DNA of 64,000 bases from Stictocephala bisonia (lineage: Eukaryota > Arthropoda > Insecta > Hemiptera > Membracidae): assembly GCA_035578905.1 (NCBI GenBank), contig JAQJVL010000279.1:310001-374000 (forward strand), given 5' to 3'. The notes under the pieces are model-generated. The model had not been told where the DNA came from, searched no databases, and worked only from the letters and a program-made list of their open reading frames with translations. Both the position numbers and the translations under genes were made by a program. Positions 47,857 through 60,279 of the stretch are shown here, piece after piece (positions within the stretch are counted from its first letter, which is position 1; the number at the start of each line of letters is the position of its first letter).

Positions 47857-48818
47857 CCCTGGAATGGTAACCCTATTTAAAGTTACACTACTGGTAACCC
47901 TTCGTATATTTTACGATGTGAGGTATCAAGTCTTATAAAAATAGTTAAAAATAAAAATTACAAGTTTTAACAACAAAGTCTTTATTTTGAATACTTTACT
48001 AGTCTAAAAAAGTACAAACGTTATTAAAATTGATAATAATTAAAACAGAAAAAATTTATTTATGACGTAATGTTTTTGGTTTGTAGTGATTTACAAAAAA
48101 AGTTTTTTTAATAATTTTCAAAGTTAAAACAATTTTAATTATGAAATCCTTAATACAAAAGTATAAATTTCAACAACAAAAAACATCACTGTCTCAGTCC
48201 ATCAATGAGCACAGATCTCATACTGTCTTTTAGACGTCTTCGCAACAGGTTTTACACATGTCACCTCGGTGCTCAAGACAGAAGGGAGTGTCACAACTGA
48301 CACAATAATTGCTCGTCATTCGCCTTTTCTGATATGAACAAGTACCACATGTTGTTCTTTTTCTTTGTTGCCTTCTTGCTCTTTGTGGACCTTCATCTTC
48401 GGTTCCTAGGACGCTTTTTATAATAGTCTTTAGCACATTTTCGTCCGACTCACTTCCACTGTCATCGTCAGGACCACTGTCATTATTTAACATTATGTCT
48501 ATTTCAGATAGACGCAAGGCCATTGTTAATCAAATATAGGTCTATATACAACTATTTACATTAATATTGAACCAAAACTACTAATAAAAAAACCTAATAT
48601 TTACAAAACTAGACACTCAGAAAAAAGTTACGGCACTGGTAACCCTTCGTAAAAAATCAGCAACATACGTTGTTGTGAACAACACAAGTGACATTAGCAG
48701 ACTGCGACAAGTGGATCAAGGTCAGAAAGGGGTGGGGAGGGATGGCTCGTTTGTTCGGTACAAATTTACAAAACACTATTTGCGTGCAGAAAAATCACGA
48801 AGGGTTACCATTCCAGGG
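47857..48818 (-). mobile_element. 962-bp piggyBac deletion derivative with TTAA target duplications
   Basis: TTAA at 47853-47856 and 48819-48822 flanks inverted ends that share CCCTGGAATGGTAACCCT exactly. GTAACCCTTCGTA recurs subterminally on both sides (about 47896 and 48640). TTAA plus CCCT ends are diagnostic of piggyBac. Identical TIRs suggest relatively recent activity. Carries the ORF at 48230-48523. Confidence 0.92.
48230..48523 (-). CDS. Truncated piggyBac protein: acidic N-terminus joined to Cys-rich C-terminus
   Basis: A 97-codon intact ORF. Residues 1-30 (MALRLSEIDIMLNNDSGPDD, then SGSESDE) resemble the acidic N-terminus of piggyBac transposases. Residues 57-97 are the cysteine-rich domain: CGTCSYQKRRMTSNYCVSCD, then CLEHRGDMCKTCCED, the C-x2-C...C-x2-C...C-x2-H...C-x2-C pattern that binds two zinc ions and contacts the element ends. 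The DDD catalytic core (about 400 residues) is absent. Read as an internally deleted transposase that kept its frame. It cannot cut DNA; it might bind element ends. Confidence 0.85.
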   Translation of the reverse strand: MALRLSEIDIMLNNDSGPDDDSGSESDENVLKTIIKSVLGTEDEGPQRARRQQRKRTTCGTCSYQKRRMTSNYCVSCDTPFCLEHRGDMCKTCCEDV

Positions 48819-48822
48819 TTAA

Positions 48823-49613
48823 TGTTTTTATAATTACACTTTAATCAAATCACTGAAAATTTAATTTAATTTAAATAATTTTGGTTGCGCTAAAATTGAG
48901 ATGCTTCCACTGCCAAGTCTTGAAGAAGGAAAAGAAAAGGTCACTGTCATTGCAAAAATCACTTTATTAGCACATATGTTTAGACTTCGTGGCCAGTACA
49001 TATCATTTCTTGTGGTGAATATATGAAAATAAAAAAAAGGGTTTTGGTCAATTTAGGGGATTTTTATAGTAAATAAATATACAATTTGGTTCATATAAGT
49101 GATTAAGTAATTTCCAATTTGTATTAAATTAAGTTATGACTAGTTTATTGAAATATGTATATAATATAATTTTGTTTGAAAATAAACAATTATAATTTCT
49201 TGAAATTAAAATATTAAATTAAATATATATGGTGATATGATAGTGTGGGGAAGCTATTAATATACATTTAATAGAATTATTTTAAAAGATAATGTTAAAA
49301 AATGAGTAAGGGATGGTAAAAGTATTCATTCATTTTAAAATAGACATTTGGACGTTATTAAATACATGATATATGAATTTGAATGGAAATTAATTATACA
49401 TTGCAACATATACACAGATTATTATATTTGGCCATTAAAACATTTTTTAAAGTAAATACTTAAGCAGGGAATCTTGCAATAATTCTTTATTTATGGGTTT
49501 AAACCGCTATTAGTCTTTTTCATTTTGACAGAATGATATTATAAGTTTGTCGGTCTGAACAAGAGGAGGAGTAAACAATCCAATAGTTGAGGGGGAAAAT
49601 GCTTTATTTTGTG
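48823..49613. other. AT-rich intronic stretch, nothing recognised
   Basis: Long runs of A and T with no terminal repeats or codon-like segments. Confidence 0.5.
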
Positions 49614-50166
49614 AGCAAAGTCCTCCCTTACACTTAACCTGTGTCAGGTAAGTAAATATAAGAGAATTGTCTAATATCTAATGTATACACAATAAACTAT
49701 ATGAGCAAAGTTCTCCCTTACACTTAACCTGCGTCAGGTAAGTAAATATAAGAGAATTGTCTAATACCTAATGTATACACAATAAACTATATGAGCAAAG
49801 TTCTCCCTTACACTTAACCTGTGTCAGGTAAGTAAATATAAGAGAATTGTCTAATACCTAATGTATACACAATAAACTATACGAGCAAAGTCCTCCCTTA
49901 CACTTAACCTGTGTCAGGTAAGTAAATATAAGAGAATTGTCTAATATCTAATGTATACACAATAAACTATATGAGCAAAGTCCTCCCTTACACTTAACCT
50001 GTGTCAGGTAAGTAAATATAAGAGAATTGTCTAATACCTAATGTATACACAATAAACTATATGAGCAAAGTCCTCCCTTACACTTAACCTGTGTCAGGTA
50101 AGTAAATATAAGAGAATTGTCTAATACCTAATGTACTCGTATACACAATAAACTATATGAGCAAAT
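49614..50166. repeat. 90-bp tandem repeat, six copies
   Basis: Six nearly identical 90-bp units (CTCCCTTACACTTAACCTGT, then GTCAGGTAAGTAAATATAAG). The last unit has a 6-bp CTCGTA insertion near 50136. Each unit holds CAG|GTAAGTA, a consensus 5' splice donor on +, antisense to the surrounding gene. High identity indicates recent expansion. Confidence 0.95.
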
Positions 50167-51545
50167 CCAGTCACAACATTCTTCCACTCCTATGTATAAC
50201 TATGTAGGATAATACCTGTTGTGTTTTATGTGAAGGAAGGGGGATGATCTCATTAAGTCTTGTAGGTAGAAGAGAGGGGTGAAGAAGCGTTATGTAGAAC
50301 CAAGTCAATTAAAAATGTTTGTGTATAGAGTTAACTCTGACAAGAAAATTATTGAGGAATATATGGGTCTATGTGTCTAGGTTCGGTGATGAAGGGTGGA
50401 TCATTATCAGTAATAAGACTCCAACGAAGCTTATTAAAATATTCACTGTAGTAAGTAAAAACCATATCTTACATGCCCACATTTTTTATTTTTGAATAAT
50501 ATTTTAGCTGTAGAGTGTAAAGAAAATCCTGGGAGTGGAAAATGGAAGAAAATATTGGTCCTATTACAGTATCATACCCAAGCTATTATAAAGTTTTATA
50601 TTATATCCCAATCAAAAATACTATTTATTGACAACTACTGAGTTCCTTACAGTAGAAAATCATTAATATGTTAATTTACATAAGTAACAACGGTTCCACT
50701 CCCAGGATTGTAAATGTAGGCAGATTTATATAAGTAACAACGCTTCCACTCCGAGGATTTAGTTAAGTGGAAGCTGAATACTAACCTATCAAAACCCGAA
50801 GTAGCCTGCTTCCACCTAAGTAATCAACTGGTTAATCAAAAATTAAACATCTGTCTTAATTTATCAAAAAAAAAAAATCTTATCTCTGGACGAAAAAAAA
50901 TCATGGTTGGAGACCTTTAACTGTGCAACTCAAGATTTGAGTCTGATAAAAACTTGGTTTGTCCAAAATAAGTTGACAATGAATATCTCCAAAACCAAAT
51001 TTTTACCAATCGCACTGAGAGGGAAGGGAGCAAGCTACCAATGGGGCTACTCTTAATTGTTCGCACCTGTGGCAATTATATGAATTATAATTGTGACTGT
51101 TACAAAGGAGATAGAGTTAACCAATATCTTGGAGTTACATATGACAATAAGTTAAAATGGGATGTTCATATTGTGTATATAAATAAAAAAGTTCGAAAGT
51201 TAATCTTTGCCTTCAAGCAACTTCATCGAATTATAGATTTTAATTAAATTAAGTCTGTTTATTATGCACACGTCCAATCAGTATTACAATATGGGATCAT
51301 ATGCTGGGGAGGAGCTTACAGATCTCATATAGAACAACTCAATATAAACCAGAAATCTGTATTAAAATCATCCTTGGTATTATTTACCAGTGCCTCAAAA
51401 TCAATTGAATTATTTAAAACCACAAAAGTTCTAACAATTAGACAGCTATTTATTTGTATTCTTATGCTATTTATTTTTACTTCGAAACGATTAAATTTGG
51501 CTGTCAACTTATATCATTATGAAACACGGCATGCAGTAGGCTTAA

Positions 51546-52822
51546 GGGGATACGCCTCCTTCTAAGACTTTTTTTTTATTTTTTTATTTTAAATGACTTT
51601 TGTGGGGTTTTCTGTTAATACATGACCAAATTAGAGGATTTATATAAAAAAATATGTTATACAAATATATTTTGGGTCACTTTGGGGCAATTTTTAAAAT
51701 TTGAAGAATATTTTTTAATATTTTCAATTTTGAATAACTTTTTTGTTTATCAACATAATGTAAAAAAGTAAATATATTTTACTTTCCCACATAACAATAA
51801 ACATTTCTGTGTATTGAAACTATTGTAACTCAACAAATACAGTGTTGGTAGACTTTTTTACAATAATATGACAAATTTTATGAAAAGAAACAGATTTTCA
51901 ATGTAAAACATTTAAATTTATAAGAATAAATAATTGCACAATGTTCTATATACACACAAACCCTCTAAATACTATCAAGAATATCTGGTGAAAATTTCAT
52001 TAAAAAATAATAAGTAGTTTCAAAGTTATTCAAACTTACGTAAATGCAGTTGATGAAAAACATAGTTTTGAGAAAATGCCGTTTAAAGTTTTCGATTCAC
52101 TTCACACACACTAAAAGTCACCTGCTCCATATGATACACCCTCTTTTTCTTTTTTCTTCTCTTCCTCTGCCATCTGGGCACTTTTCAATAGCTTTCTGTA
52201 TTTCTTGTATTTATCAGTGTCCCTTTGTTTCCTCAACTTTAGCCGATGAACGTCCTTCTTCCGGGCGAGAGAAACCGTGTTCCCACCAGGTGAAACTCCA
52301 CTCATTGCAAAGAGATTCATCATTGTTATGAAATGTCCCTCAATATACAAGCACACACCCTCAGCTACTAAAGCCTCAACCTTTTTTTTACCAGTAAAAA
52401 TAATCTTAGGGCACTTACTCCATATAACCGTATGCAGAGACTCTTTTGCATTTTGAGTCTTACCGGAGGAGCAACGTTCAAATAACTCATCACTTGACAA
52501 ACGTTGATATAGGGGCAAAATATGTTTGTAAACTGTTTCATTGATTGGTGTTTTTATGCAATCCTTGTGTTTTCTTGGTGGGACATTTAGACAAAACTAA
52601 ATTATGGACAGAAAGAGTAATTTTATATTGAAATAGTCAAATGTCACTCAAAATTTCTAAGCGCAATGTTTTTAATTTTATTTAAAAAATTCCTGAAAAA
52701 ATTGTCTAAATCAAATGAAACTTTGCATACATTTTCAGTACTAAATTAGGAATAAAAAAATGTCACTTTTGAAAAAAGTCAAAAAATTAAAAAAATTTAC
52801 CTATAGATGGAGGCATATCCCC
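51546..52822 (-). mobile_element. Kolobok-like DNA transposon derivative with TTAA duplications
   Basis: TTAA at 51542-51545 and 52823-52826. Ends GGGGATAcGCCTCCtTCTA and inverted GGGGATAtGCCTCCaTCTA. TTAA duplication with purine-rich GGGG ends fits Kolobok better than piggyBac (which begins CCC). Removing the element with one TTAA restores the interrupted RT reading frame. Confidence 0.82.
52111..52518 (-). pseudogene. Kolobok/Mutator-like transposase, C-terminal remnant
   Basis: A 135-codon open frame with LYQRLSSDELFERCSSGKTQ, NAKESLHTVIWSKCPK and a basic coiled region ending EGVSYGAGDF. This order (LLERC-GKTQN-ESLN-x2-W-x2-CPK ... YGAGxF) is characteristic of the C-terminus of an arthropod transposase family annotated as Mutator-like and carried by TTAA elements. 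The N-terminal catalytic part is missing from this 1.28-kb copy, so it is non-autonomous. Confidence 0.7.
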
Positions 52823-53582
52823 TTAAACCCCTTGGTTCCAGAAATTTTCAAAACAGTTAATTATACTTGTTCACATTACATCGCTTACCTGCTGTTTAGA
52901 AATGTACCAAACCCTCTTAAATTTCCACAAGTCAGCTTATATGTTTATAAAATAATGATAACCAAATGGCTTATGGACCTGAAGGAGGAATCGCTTGAGG
53001 CCCTGATCAGTTCTGAGTATAAATGAACGCTTCATTACATTGCACTCCCTTGGTCCCTCTGACATTCTACCTCTTGCACTTTGATTTCATTTTACTGCAT
53101 AGTTCTTTTTTGTTTTTTTTTTTTTTTTTTTACATAGTAACTTTAATCAATATATATTCAACATTTTCTTGTTTCAAATATTGTCTAAAATTGTTAAATA
53201 TTTATTTAATTTTATTTCATTGCTATAATTAATCTAATTGTGTATTTTATACAGTTTGCATTTTTTTATTTAATCCTGACTAAGAGTACCGTAGTTGATT
53301 AGTTTTAGTATAAATTGTTCATTGTGCTGTCTAAGATTGAGTTTTTTTAAAATATTTTTTATTTCTGGAATTTAAGAACTCCCTTCCAAGCACAAGCCTT
53401 GGGCTTATGTGGAAGGAACTCATATACATAACAGTAACTATTTTATTTATTTACCTTTTGTCTAACCCTACATATGAATTGATATATTAATGTATTTATT
53501 TCTTTCATCTAACTATGCAATTCATGTAACCTTAAGCTTTGTGTATTTTAGTGAGTAAATAAAGATTATGATTTGATTTTCG

Positions 53583-54255
53583 ATATCTAAATGGTGTAAA
53601 ACTCCACCACAATCATCAACCACAGTACCTGGAAGTAATGTTAGATTGATCGCTGATGTTTAAAAGTCATCTTCAAAAAACAGCAGCTAAAATTAAAATC
53701 AGGCCAAATGTAATATATCATATTGCTGGAACAACTTGGGGAGCCAACGCACATGTCCTGCGTTCAACTGCTTTGCCACTGGTTTATTCAGCTGCTGATA
53801 CAGTGCTCCCGTATGGCTAAATAGTGTACATACAAAAGCGACTGACTTAATAGATCATGAGAGCTATTAGTGGTACTCTCATGGCAACTCCACTACCTTG
53901 GCTCCCGGTGCTGTGCAATATAGCTCCCCCAGAAATAAGACATCAGGAGGCACTGTAAAGAATTCAATAAGATCTTGAATGCCCCACACCTCCCCATCTC
54001 CCACGTCAGAACGGTCGCTTAAAATCTCGAAACTCACCTCTACGTACTGCTTTCGATTTAAGCAGATCAAATTTCTCGCCCAATACTAGCTCGGCCATAG
54101 CGTGGAACAGTTTAATGGACAAAATAAGTTCCTTATTAATGATCAATCAATACCTGTAGGTGGAATGAACCTCCCTCATAGCGAATGGACATTATTGAAT
54201 CGGTTCCGAACTGGAGTGGGCAGATGTAACTACTGAAAATACAAATGGGGATTGA

Positions 54256-54331
<76 letters not shown>

Positions 54332-54640
54332 CGCGTACGTGCGTGTAAGGCTGATATAAGGAGTATCAACAGTCATGTGATTGTGGGGAGTCTATCCAAA
54401 CAATGGATCACATAGTTTCAGAGTGCCTCTTGCGCTGTTTTACGGAGGGATTAGCTAGCATAAATAGAATCAGTGAGGCAGGTCTTAAATGGCTTGATGG
54501 ACTGGATTTAGCTTTGTGACAGATCATTTATTTATTTATAATTTTTATTATAGTGTAATGATTTTTGGATTTTTTGTCCAACTATAAAACTCAGCTTTTG
54601 TATAATTTTAAATTAAAAAAAAAAAAAAATGGTAGCTGAC
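53583..54640 (+). pseudogene. Non-LTR retrotransposon family C, 3' part, copy 1
   Basis: Closely related to 62395-63310: AATGGTGTAAAACTCCACCA, then AACAACTTGGGGAGCCAACG (53728) and TGTCCAACTATAAAACTCAG near the end. Encodes remnants of the RT C-terminus (AGTTWGANAHVLRST). A GT microsatellite (54258-54328) replaces a few bases of the family consensus. Ends in an A-rich tail at about 54615-54630. Confidence 0.85.
54258..54328. repeat. (GT)n microsatellite within non-LTR copy
   Basis: About 35 GT units, absent at the matching point of the sister copy at 63030. Confidence 0.97.
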
Positions 54641-55738
54641 ATAAACCTTACAATATATATTTAAATATATATATTTAATTGTAAACTTGTCTCCACTAGA
54701 GTATATAAAAATCCATTTATAAAATAAATTCCTCAATGGTGATTCTGATAAAAGAAAGAATTTGTTGATGAAGTGATTAATATACTACTAATAGAAGTGT
54801 CTGATGTGATTGGGTTATGTGTAGGACAGGTGAGAGAGCTGAATGTTATGATTTTTTTTTTTTTGCTTGAATATCATTTCCTGTTGGCTTACTTTTAGCC
54901 AAATTAACTTTTGATGAAATGAAATAAAAAAAAAAAAATTAAAAAAACACAAAAAAAACAAATGAAATAAACTAATGAACCATACAAATTCAGATTAACT
55001 ACTAGATACTCAAATTTATAGTTAGTAACATAGATAGCAAGATTGCTACATGCCAGTCATCCAAGTTGAACATAATCAATTTTATAGACTGGCCTAGTAA
55101 TATAAGAGCCACTTATATAGCTAAGATATCATTAAATAAGAGATAGAAAATCAATGAGTTTTATTTTTCTTATCACATTATATTAATAAATATTTTATGG
55201 TCATGAGTCCGATTCTAAAGGCTATGGTTGGAATGATTGTACCTCAAGTCCCTCTGTGATAACCCATCGTGAGGTGATTGAGAAGCTACGACTTTGGTAG
55301 GGAATCCTGGCAACTAACAGTGTCAGGACCCGATGTGAGTCCACATACATGCTCCTTATTGGCCCATTTGTGGATTATTATTGTTAGTAAATTGTTGTTA
55401 GCTGTTTTGTTCAGGCTATTTCCTTCAACTATATGGTTAAAATGTTAGTAACATTGAACATTAGTATTTATTTATCACTGAACCAGGTAATTTATGATCT
55501 CATCAGACCATTTATAAATTAACCGGTGGACCTAATGCTTTAAAACGTAACAAATATTTATAAAACTAATTGTTAAAAAATTCATGTAGTAGGGGCTGTT
55601 GGATTAGGTTGTTGGTACATCAATAAATGAATTTAACATATTTTCCCCCTTAAACGTAATTAAAATAAAGTTATACTGAACTATGAAATATTAACAAAGT
55701 TTTCATTTTTATCATCATCAATGGTAAAGAAAACTTAC

Positions 55739-55865
55739 TATTCTCCATTAAGATAGAATGTCTTGTTGTCAATCGCAGACACTGCGACCATGTTGCCGCT
55801 AGGCTTTATCTCCTCCAGGCGAACATTGACAGCTCCTACTGGGGCTGTTATAATTGGTACATAAC
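55739..55865 (-). CDS. ADAMTS-like gene, spacer start, exon 3 in window
   Basis: The acceptor TTTTTAG precedes 55865 and the donor is GAATA|GTAAGT. Enters in phase 1, exits in phase 2, 41 full codons: GYVPIITAPVGAVNVRLEEI, then SAIDNKTFYLNGE. This is the conserved opening of the ADAMTS spacer (G-Y-x2-V-x2-I-P-x-G-A-x2-I-x-[IV] type). Joins exactly to 58232 and 45003. Confidence 0.93.
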
Positions 55866-56639
55866 CTAAAAACAGCAACCATGATTTGGATCAACATGTC
55901 CTCAGAAAATGAGAGAGATTGAATCATAAATCACAGAGAAAGATATAAATTAGATTAATTAAAAAGCAACATATATAGTTAGGATTTTAAGTATTGCAGA
56001 AGTAGTATTCATTTTATTGTATAACTTTACTAATATAATAGTTTATTTTTAATTATCCTACTAGTATGCAATTTACCATAAGAATTGAATTATTTCAGTC
56101 ATCAGAGCTATACTAAATAATAATTTATTTATATCATTAGATAATAAATTATCATTAGAATTAATAAGGGTAAAACATATAACAGATTTATTCCATCCTC
56201 TGTTTTCCTCTGAAAAATTGTCCATATAAGTGTGTGAACAATCTTCTTTCTATTAGAGTAATATTGGAACTTGAAGGGTATTTGAGATGGAGCCCTCAGG
56301 CGGAAGATCCACCATCTACAACGTATTCTCTTTAAACGAGTAATTCTAAAATTGTACTTTAAGAGTTTTAGTAATGACAATTTAATGCAAAGGCTTTGTG
56401 AAATAAAGTATACAGATATGATTAGATAAGAATCAATAAAAATACAAAATGAAGCATATTTATTTTGGAACGAATAAATGTATTTTTAATTTTGATTTTT
56501 CTGTTCTTTAGCTTAAGTAAGCTTTATTAGTTGACTAAAAGAGTTTAAAATTCTCAATTTTTTTACTTGATAAGGCTAAAAAATAAATTTATATAAAAAG
56601 TGACACTTAATATGATATAATTAATATAAGTGAATAGAA

Positions 56640-56975
56640 GATCCTGTATAATGGGGAGGTGTGAGGCATTCATGATCTTATTGAATTCCTTAAGTAGTGC
56701 CTATTGACGTCTTACTTCTGGAGGAGCTATATTGCACAGCACCAGAGCCATGAGTTGCCATGAGAGTGCCACTTGTGGCTCTCATGACCCTATTAAGTTG
56801 GACATCAATCGCTCTAGTATGTACACTATGTAGCCATATGGGAGCACTGTATTAAGCAGCTGAATAAACCAGTGACAAAGCAGTTGTACACAGGACATAT
56901 ACATTGGCTCCCCAAATTGGTCCAACAATATTATGTATTACATTTGCCCTGGTTTTAATTTTAGCTGCTGTTTAT
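56640..56975 (-). pseudogene. Non-LTR retrotransposon family C fragment, copy 2
   Basis: The reverse complement of the same RT C-terminal region as 53690-53960 and 62500-62780 (on +: GGAGGAGCTATATTGCACAG, CCATGAGAGTGCCACT). Opposite orientation to the other two copies and truncated at both ends. Confidence 0.85.
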
Positions 56976-57355
56976 TGTTATTGTTACATGTTTATGTGGT
57001 TAAGTGGAAGAGAGGACTGTATATACTCCTAACTTTGGCACTAAAATAAAGGCTTTTTCATTCATTCAACATTCAATAGAGTCAAACGCCAAGAATTTCT
57101 GACCTTTTGAATCCACTGAAGATTTTGAAAGCGCATCGCACTGACGTGCAGCTCAGAGAAGGTATTTTATGTATTTCTGCCTTACCAATCTTGTGGATGG
57201 GGTTCCATTTGATTGTGTGTTTTTCTTCAGGGTGGTGCCGCGCTTGTTTCACTGACCTTGTAGAATATAATAATATAGCTTGTTCACTCACCTTAAATTA
57301 ATAATATATCCTTGAGATTAATGAGTTTTGCAGATACCTTGGTTTATATCATGGT

Positions 57356-58170
57356 CAGGGCCAGATTTAGCATTTTGGCGTCCCTAGGCCCAATAATATT
57401 TTCCGCTCCCTAAACTGGTTAAAGTTACTTTCTTAAAAACCTTTATTAAAACATTATATCAAGCCTATATGTTAATTGCTTGAACACCACTCTACAATGG
57501 AAGTTTATCATTGCAAGTTTTTTGAGAAATTTACTTGGTTTCGGGCTTAACAAAATACTGTTAATGTATTAACAAAAGATTGGTACAATTGAAACTATTC
57601 CAATGGTCTAATATGTAAAAAACATAAACCACGTATGTAAGCAAACTCGACTGGAATTGGAATACTTCGAAGCACACAGATTCGAAGTTCAAGAAAATTT
57701 AGCTGGGTATTCCACTCCACAGAAAACCATTATTAGTAAAAATAACAAAAGAAATTTAAACTACATATTGGAAAATTGAAGAGAAAGCCGGAAAAACGTC
57801 ATTTATATTGATATTTAATATTGAGGGATGAACGATAAACGTTCCGTTCCGCAGAGAAATTCGAGGTTATGTTAGCACGAAGAAAATAAATCGGAAGAAT
57901 CAAAATAATAAGTACAGCCAGCACCACGAGGAATCACGGAGCAATCTGTAGTTATTTGTTTGATATCAATGATGTAACGAAGTTCATGCATAATGTTGAC
58001 AAATAGTTTCACTTTACCAACAATTATTTGTTCCAATGAACTTCAAATCAGAATGCTTTATTAGCTTGATTTTTTAAATCAATTAAAAAAATGTGTCTAG
58101 ATTAAAAAAAAATTTTTTTCTCTTTGCCGTGTGCCCCCTGGGAGCTTGCGCCCATTGGCCAGGGCCTACT
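57356..58170. mobile_element. Possible hAT-type MITE
   Basis: Begins CAGGGCCAGATTTAGCATTT, a sequence type common at hAT ends. The right edge (ATTGGCCAGGGCCTACTGG) is partly inverted to it. About 0.8 kb, no coding. The target duplication was not resolved. Confidence 0.35.
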
Positions 58171-58231
58171 GGTTACTACATGGTACTGACTTTGTAGTTT
58201 AGTTAAAACACGGTTTAGTTCAGATCATTAC

Positions 58232-58352
58232 CTTTTCGAGGAGTGTCCTTGAAGACCCCCTCTATCAAAGTACATCGTGTTCCATCCCCATTACAGATTC
58301 CACAGACATCTTCCACACCATCAGAACCTATCTTCCAATCACACCCAACGGC
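58232..58352 (-). CDS. ADAMTS-like gene, cysteine-rich domain end, exon 2 in window
   Basis: The acceptor ATTTACAG precedes 58352 and the donor is CGAAAAG|GTAATG. Phase 0 in, phase 1 out, 40 codons. AVGCDWKIGSDGVEDVCGIC then NGDGTRC is the ADAMTS hallmark (V-G-C-D...S...D-x-C-G-x-C-x-G-D-x2-x-C) at the junction of cysteine-rich and spacer domains. Confidence 0.95.
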
Positions 58353-59689
58353 CTGTAAATATTTAAATTTTATAATTATCTCTATATATAAAAGAGAAAG
58401 CCTTGACTCACTCATCACTAATTTTCTTACTTCCCGTAATCCTACAGAGCTGAAATTCGTTACGTTCCTTAAGGATAACATTGGGTGATTTTAGTAAAGT
58501 AATAACAGCTGTTATAAATAAATAAACATATTTATTTTGTATGTCTGACATTTTTATCCTATTGATGCATTAAGAGTCTACAATTAACTACACCTTTTCT
58601 ATATATTGGTTCTATAAACAATTATGTGTAAAAAGAGTAAAATATTTACAAATCATACTCATTTTACCTATTTCAACACTTTTGTCTGGCTCATAATTAA
58701 TGTTAGGGTCATATGAACGGCAGGAATTAGATTTATTAAACCATGTTTGCTTTTTACGCTGATGTCGTTTCTCATGTATCGGGTCATACCTTGAAACTGA
58801 AGATCTGTTTCCATACCAGACTAAGCCATAGCAAAGTGTGGTTGGGTGGTTTAGCTGGTATTATATATATCTAAACTGATAATAATAGATGATTTTGAAA
58901 GCTGAGAGAAAATTGTAACAATCTGTATTGCAAATTTCACTTCTTTGTTCCAAAAATTCTCAATATTTGTTTCCATAAAGATTCTTCCAGTGTTCACTGC
59001 TAACAAAATATTATATACCCATGGCCTGTGCTAAAAAAATTCTACTATTTTGCTAATTTAACTAAGCATAGTTATAATAAGAATACAAATGATCTATACT
59101 TGTAATAATATCCGTAGGCCTAATTATCAAAAATAATCAATAACGCCTGTAAGCATCGTTAGCATACAGCATACAGATTTTCTGCCAGACAAAGGGGTAG
59201 CGCCCATGGGCGTCAGCCGCATATAGTGTGGCGATACCACAACACCCATAGGCGTTATATACATTGAACGTGTTAATAATTGTAAACAAGTTTTAAAAAT
59301 CATATTTAAATGAAATAAATTATTACTTTAATAAATTAAATAGAATTTTTCAACCATATTTTCAATCTTGCAATTGCCATTACATGAGAGATTAGCTTTC
59401 TCATTGTCTTAATTCTGAATATTTGATTTTTTTCAATTTTTGATATGTCTTTACCTCATTATCATATGTGCTAGTAAATTAAAAATGAACTACGTGATTT
59501 AATGAACATTGTAAAACATGACAGTTTAAAAATATTATGTGATCTAAAATTTGGTTGACATAAAAGCCTTACATACCATAAACTTTGTTTGGTTTAAAAG
59601 CAAAACGTGAACATTTTGTCTCTTGTGCAATAAATTTTACAGTGTGTTATCAATTTTTGTATGTTAATTTTTGCAGATAACTTATTAGT
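58353..59689. other. Intronic stretch, one small possible MITE
   Basis: Mostly AT-rich intron. At about 59144-59273, AACGCCTGT and an inverted AGGCGTT flank a GC-richer 130 bp ending in TTGAACGTGTTAA, similar to the TTAA-linked ends of piggyBac-type MITEs; the left TTAA is not evident. Confidence 0.35.
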
Positions 59690-60000
59690 ATGGTACAAGA
59701 ATGAGTATGAGAGATGAAAACGACTAAATACATGAATAGGGGAGACTTTACTGCATTGAAATAAGTTTAATGCGGGGAAGAGTGAATGTATGGTCCTATA
59801 AAGAATGGTTAAAGAGGAGAGAAAGTAGGTCTGAGACTTGGAGGAGAAGAAATGGAGAAACTTAATAGTTTTGAATACATAAAATAGGGTGTGATAGATT
59901 ATATGGCAGATTATATCAGGGAGTAAACTAAAAAGGAAAGCGAGCAGGGGCCTTCTTCATCACAAAAGGAAGTTAGGTGAGAAATAGATATGTACCATAT
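59690..60000 (+). pseudogene. Short RTE/L2-type RT fragment
   Basis: The + strand reads KEERK, then LRLGGEEMEKLNSFEYIK and DYMADYIREVN, the pattern of the K-x2-x-F-K/E-Y-L-G segment after the RT catalytic box in RTE/L2-type elements. Only about 300 bp survives. Confidence 0.45.
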
Positions 60001-60279
60001 GTATTACCAAGTGGATTGTTGAATAAAGTTGCATATTTGCTATGACTAATATAGTTGTATACAAAATATTATCCATATGCCTAATATTACCACTCAGTAT
60101 TTAATAATTGAGAAGGAGGATGATGTTGTTCATATCCACAGCAAATCTTAAAAGCTGTGCGTATCCCTTGCGTAGTTCTAAACCAGCAACAAACCTGGTA
60201 GCTGGCCCAACACAAATATGTGATCTACCAGCTATGGCAGCTATGACACAAAATAAAAAAGGCCCTTTTGAGGACCAAA

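Larger units (their letters stand above)
50770..53580 (+). pseudogene. Non-LTR RT C-terminal part, split by a Kolobok-like element
   Basis: Coding remnants LIKTWFVQNKLTMNISKTKF (50940-51000), YLGVTYDNKLKWDVHI (51127-51172) and VYYAHVQSVLQYGIICWGGA (51250-51310) form the region after the RT catalytic box. The final part, after the insertion at 51546-52822, is 52830-53026 (HYIAYLLFRNVPNPLKFPQV), ending in a stop. The 3' end is near 53575 (AATAAAGATTATGATTTGAT). Stops and frameshifts are present. Confidence 0.8.

Noticed and set aside
54136..54369. - strand frame encoding a His-Thr repeat
   Set aside because: Translation of the (GT)n microsatellite.
57082..57301. Open frames on both strands, the - one with a KQARHHPEEKHTIKWNP peptide resembling a conserved protein
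   Set aside because: No splice sites in phase with the ADAMTS-like exons and no family recognised. It lies among transposon fragments, so no gene is called.
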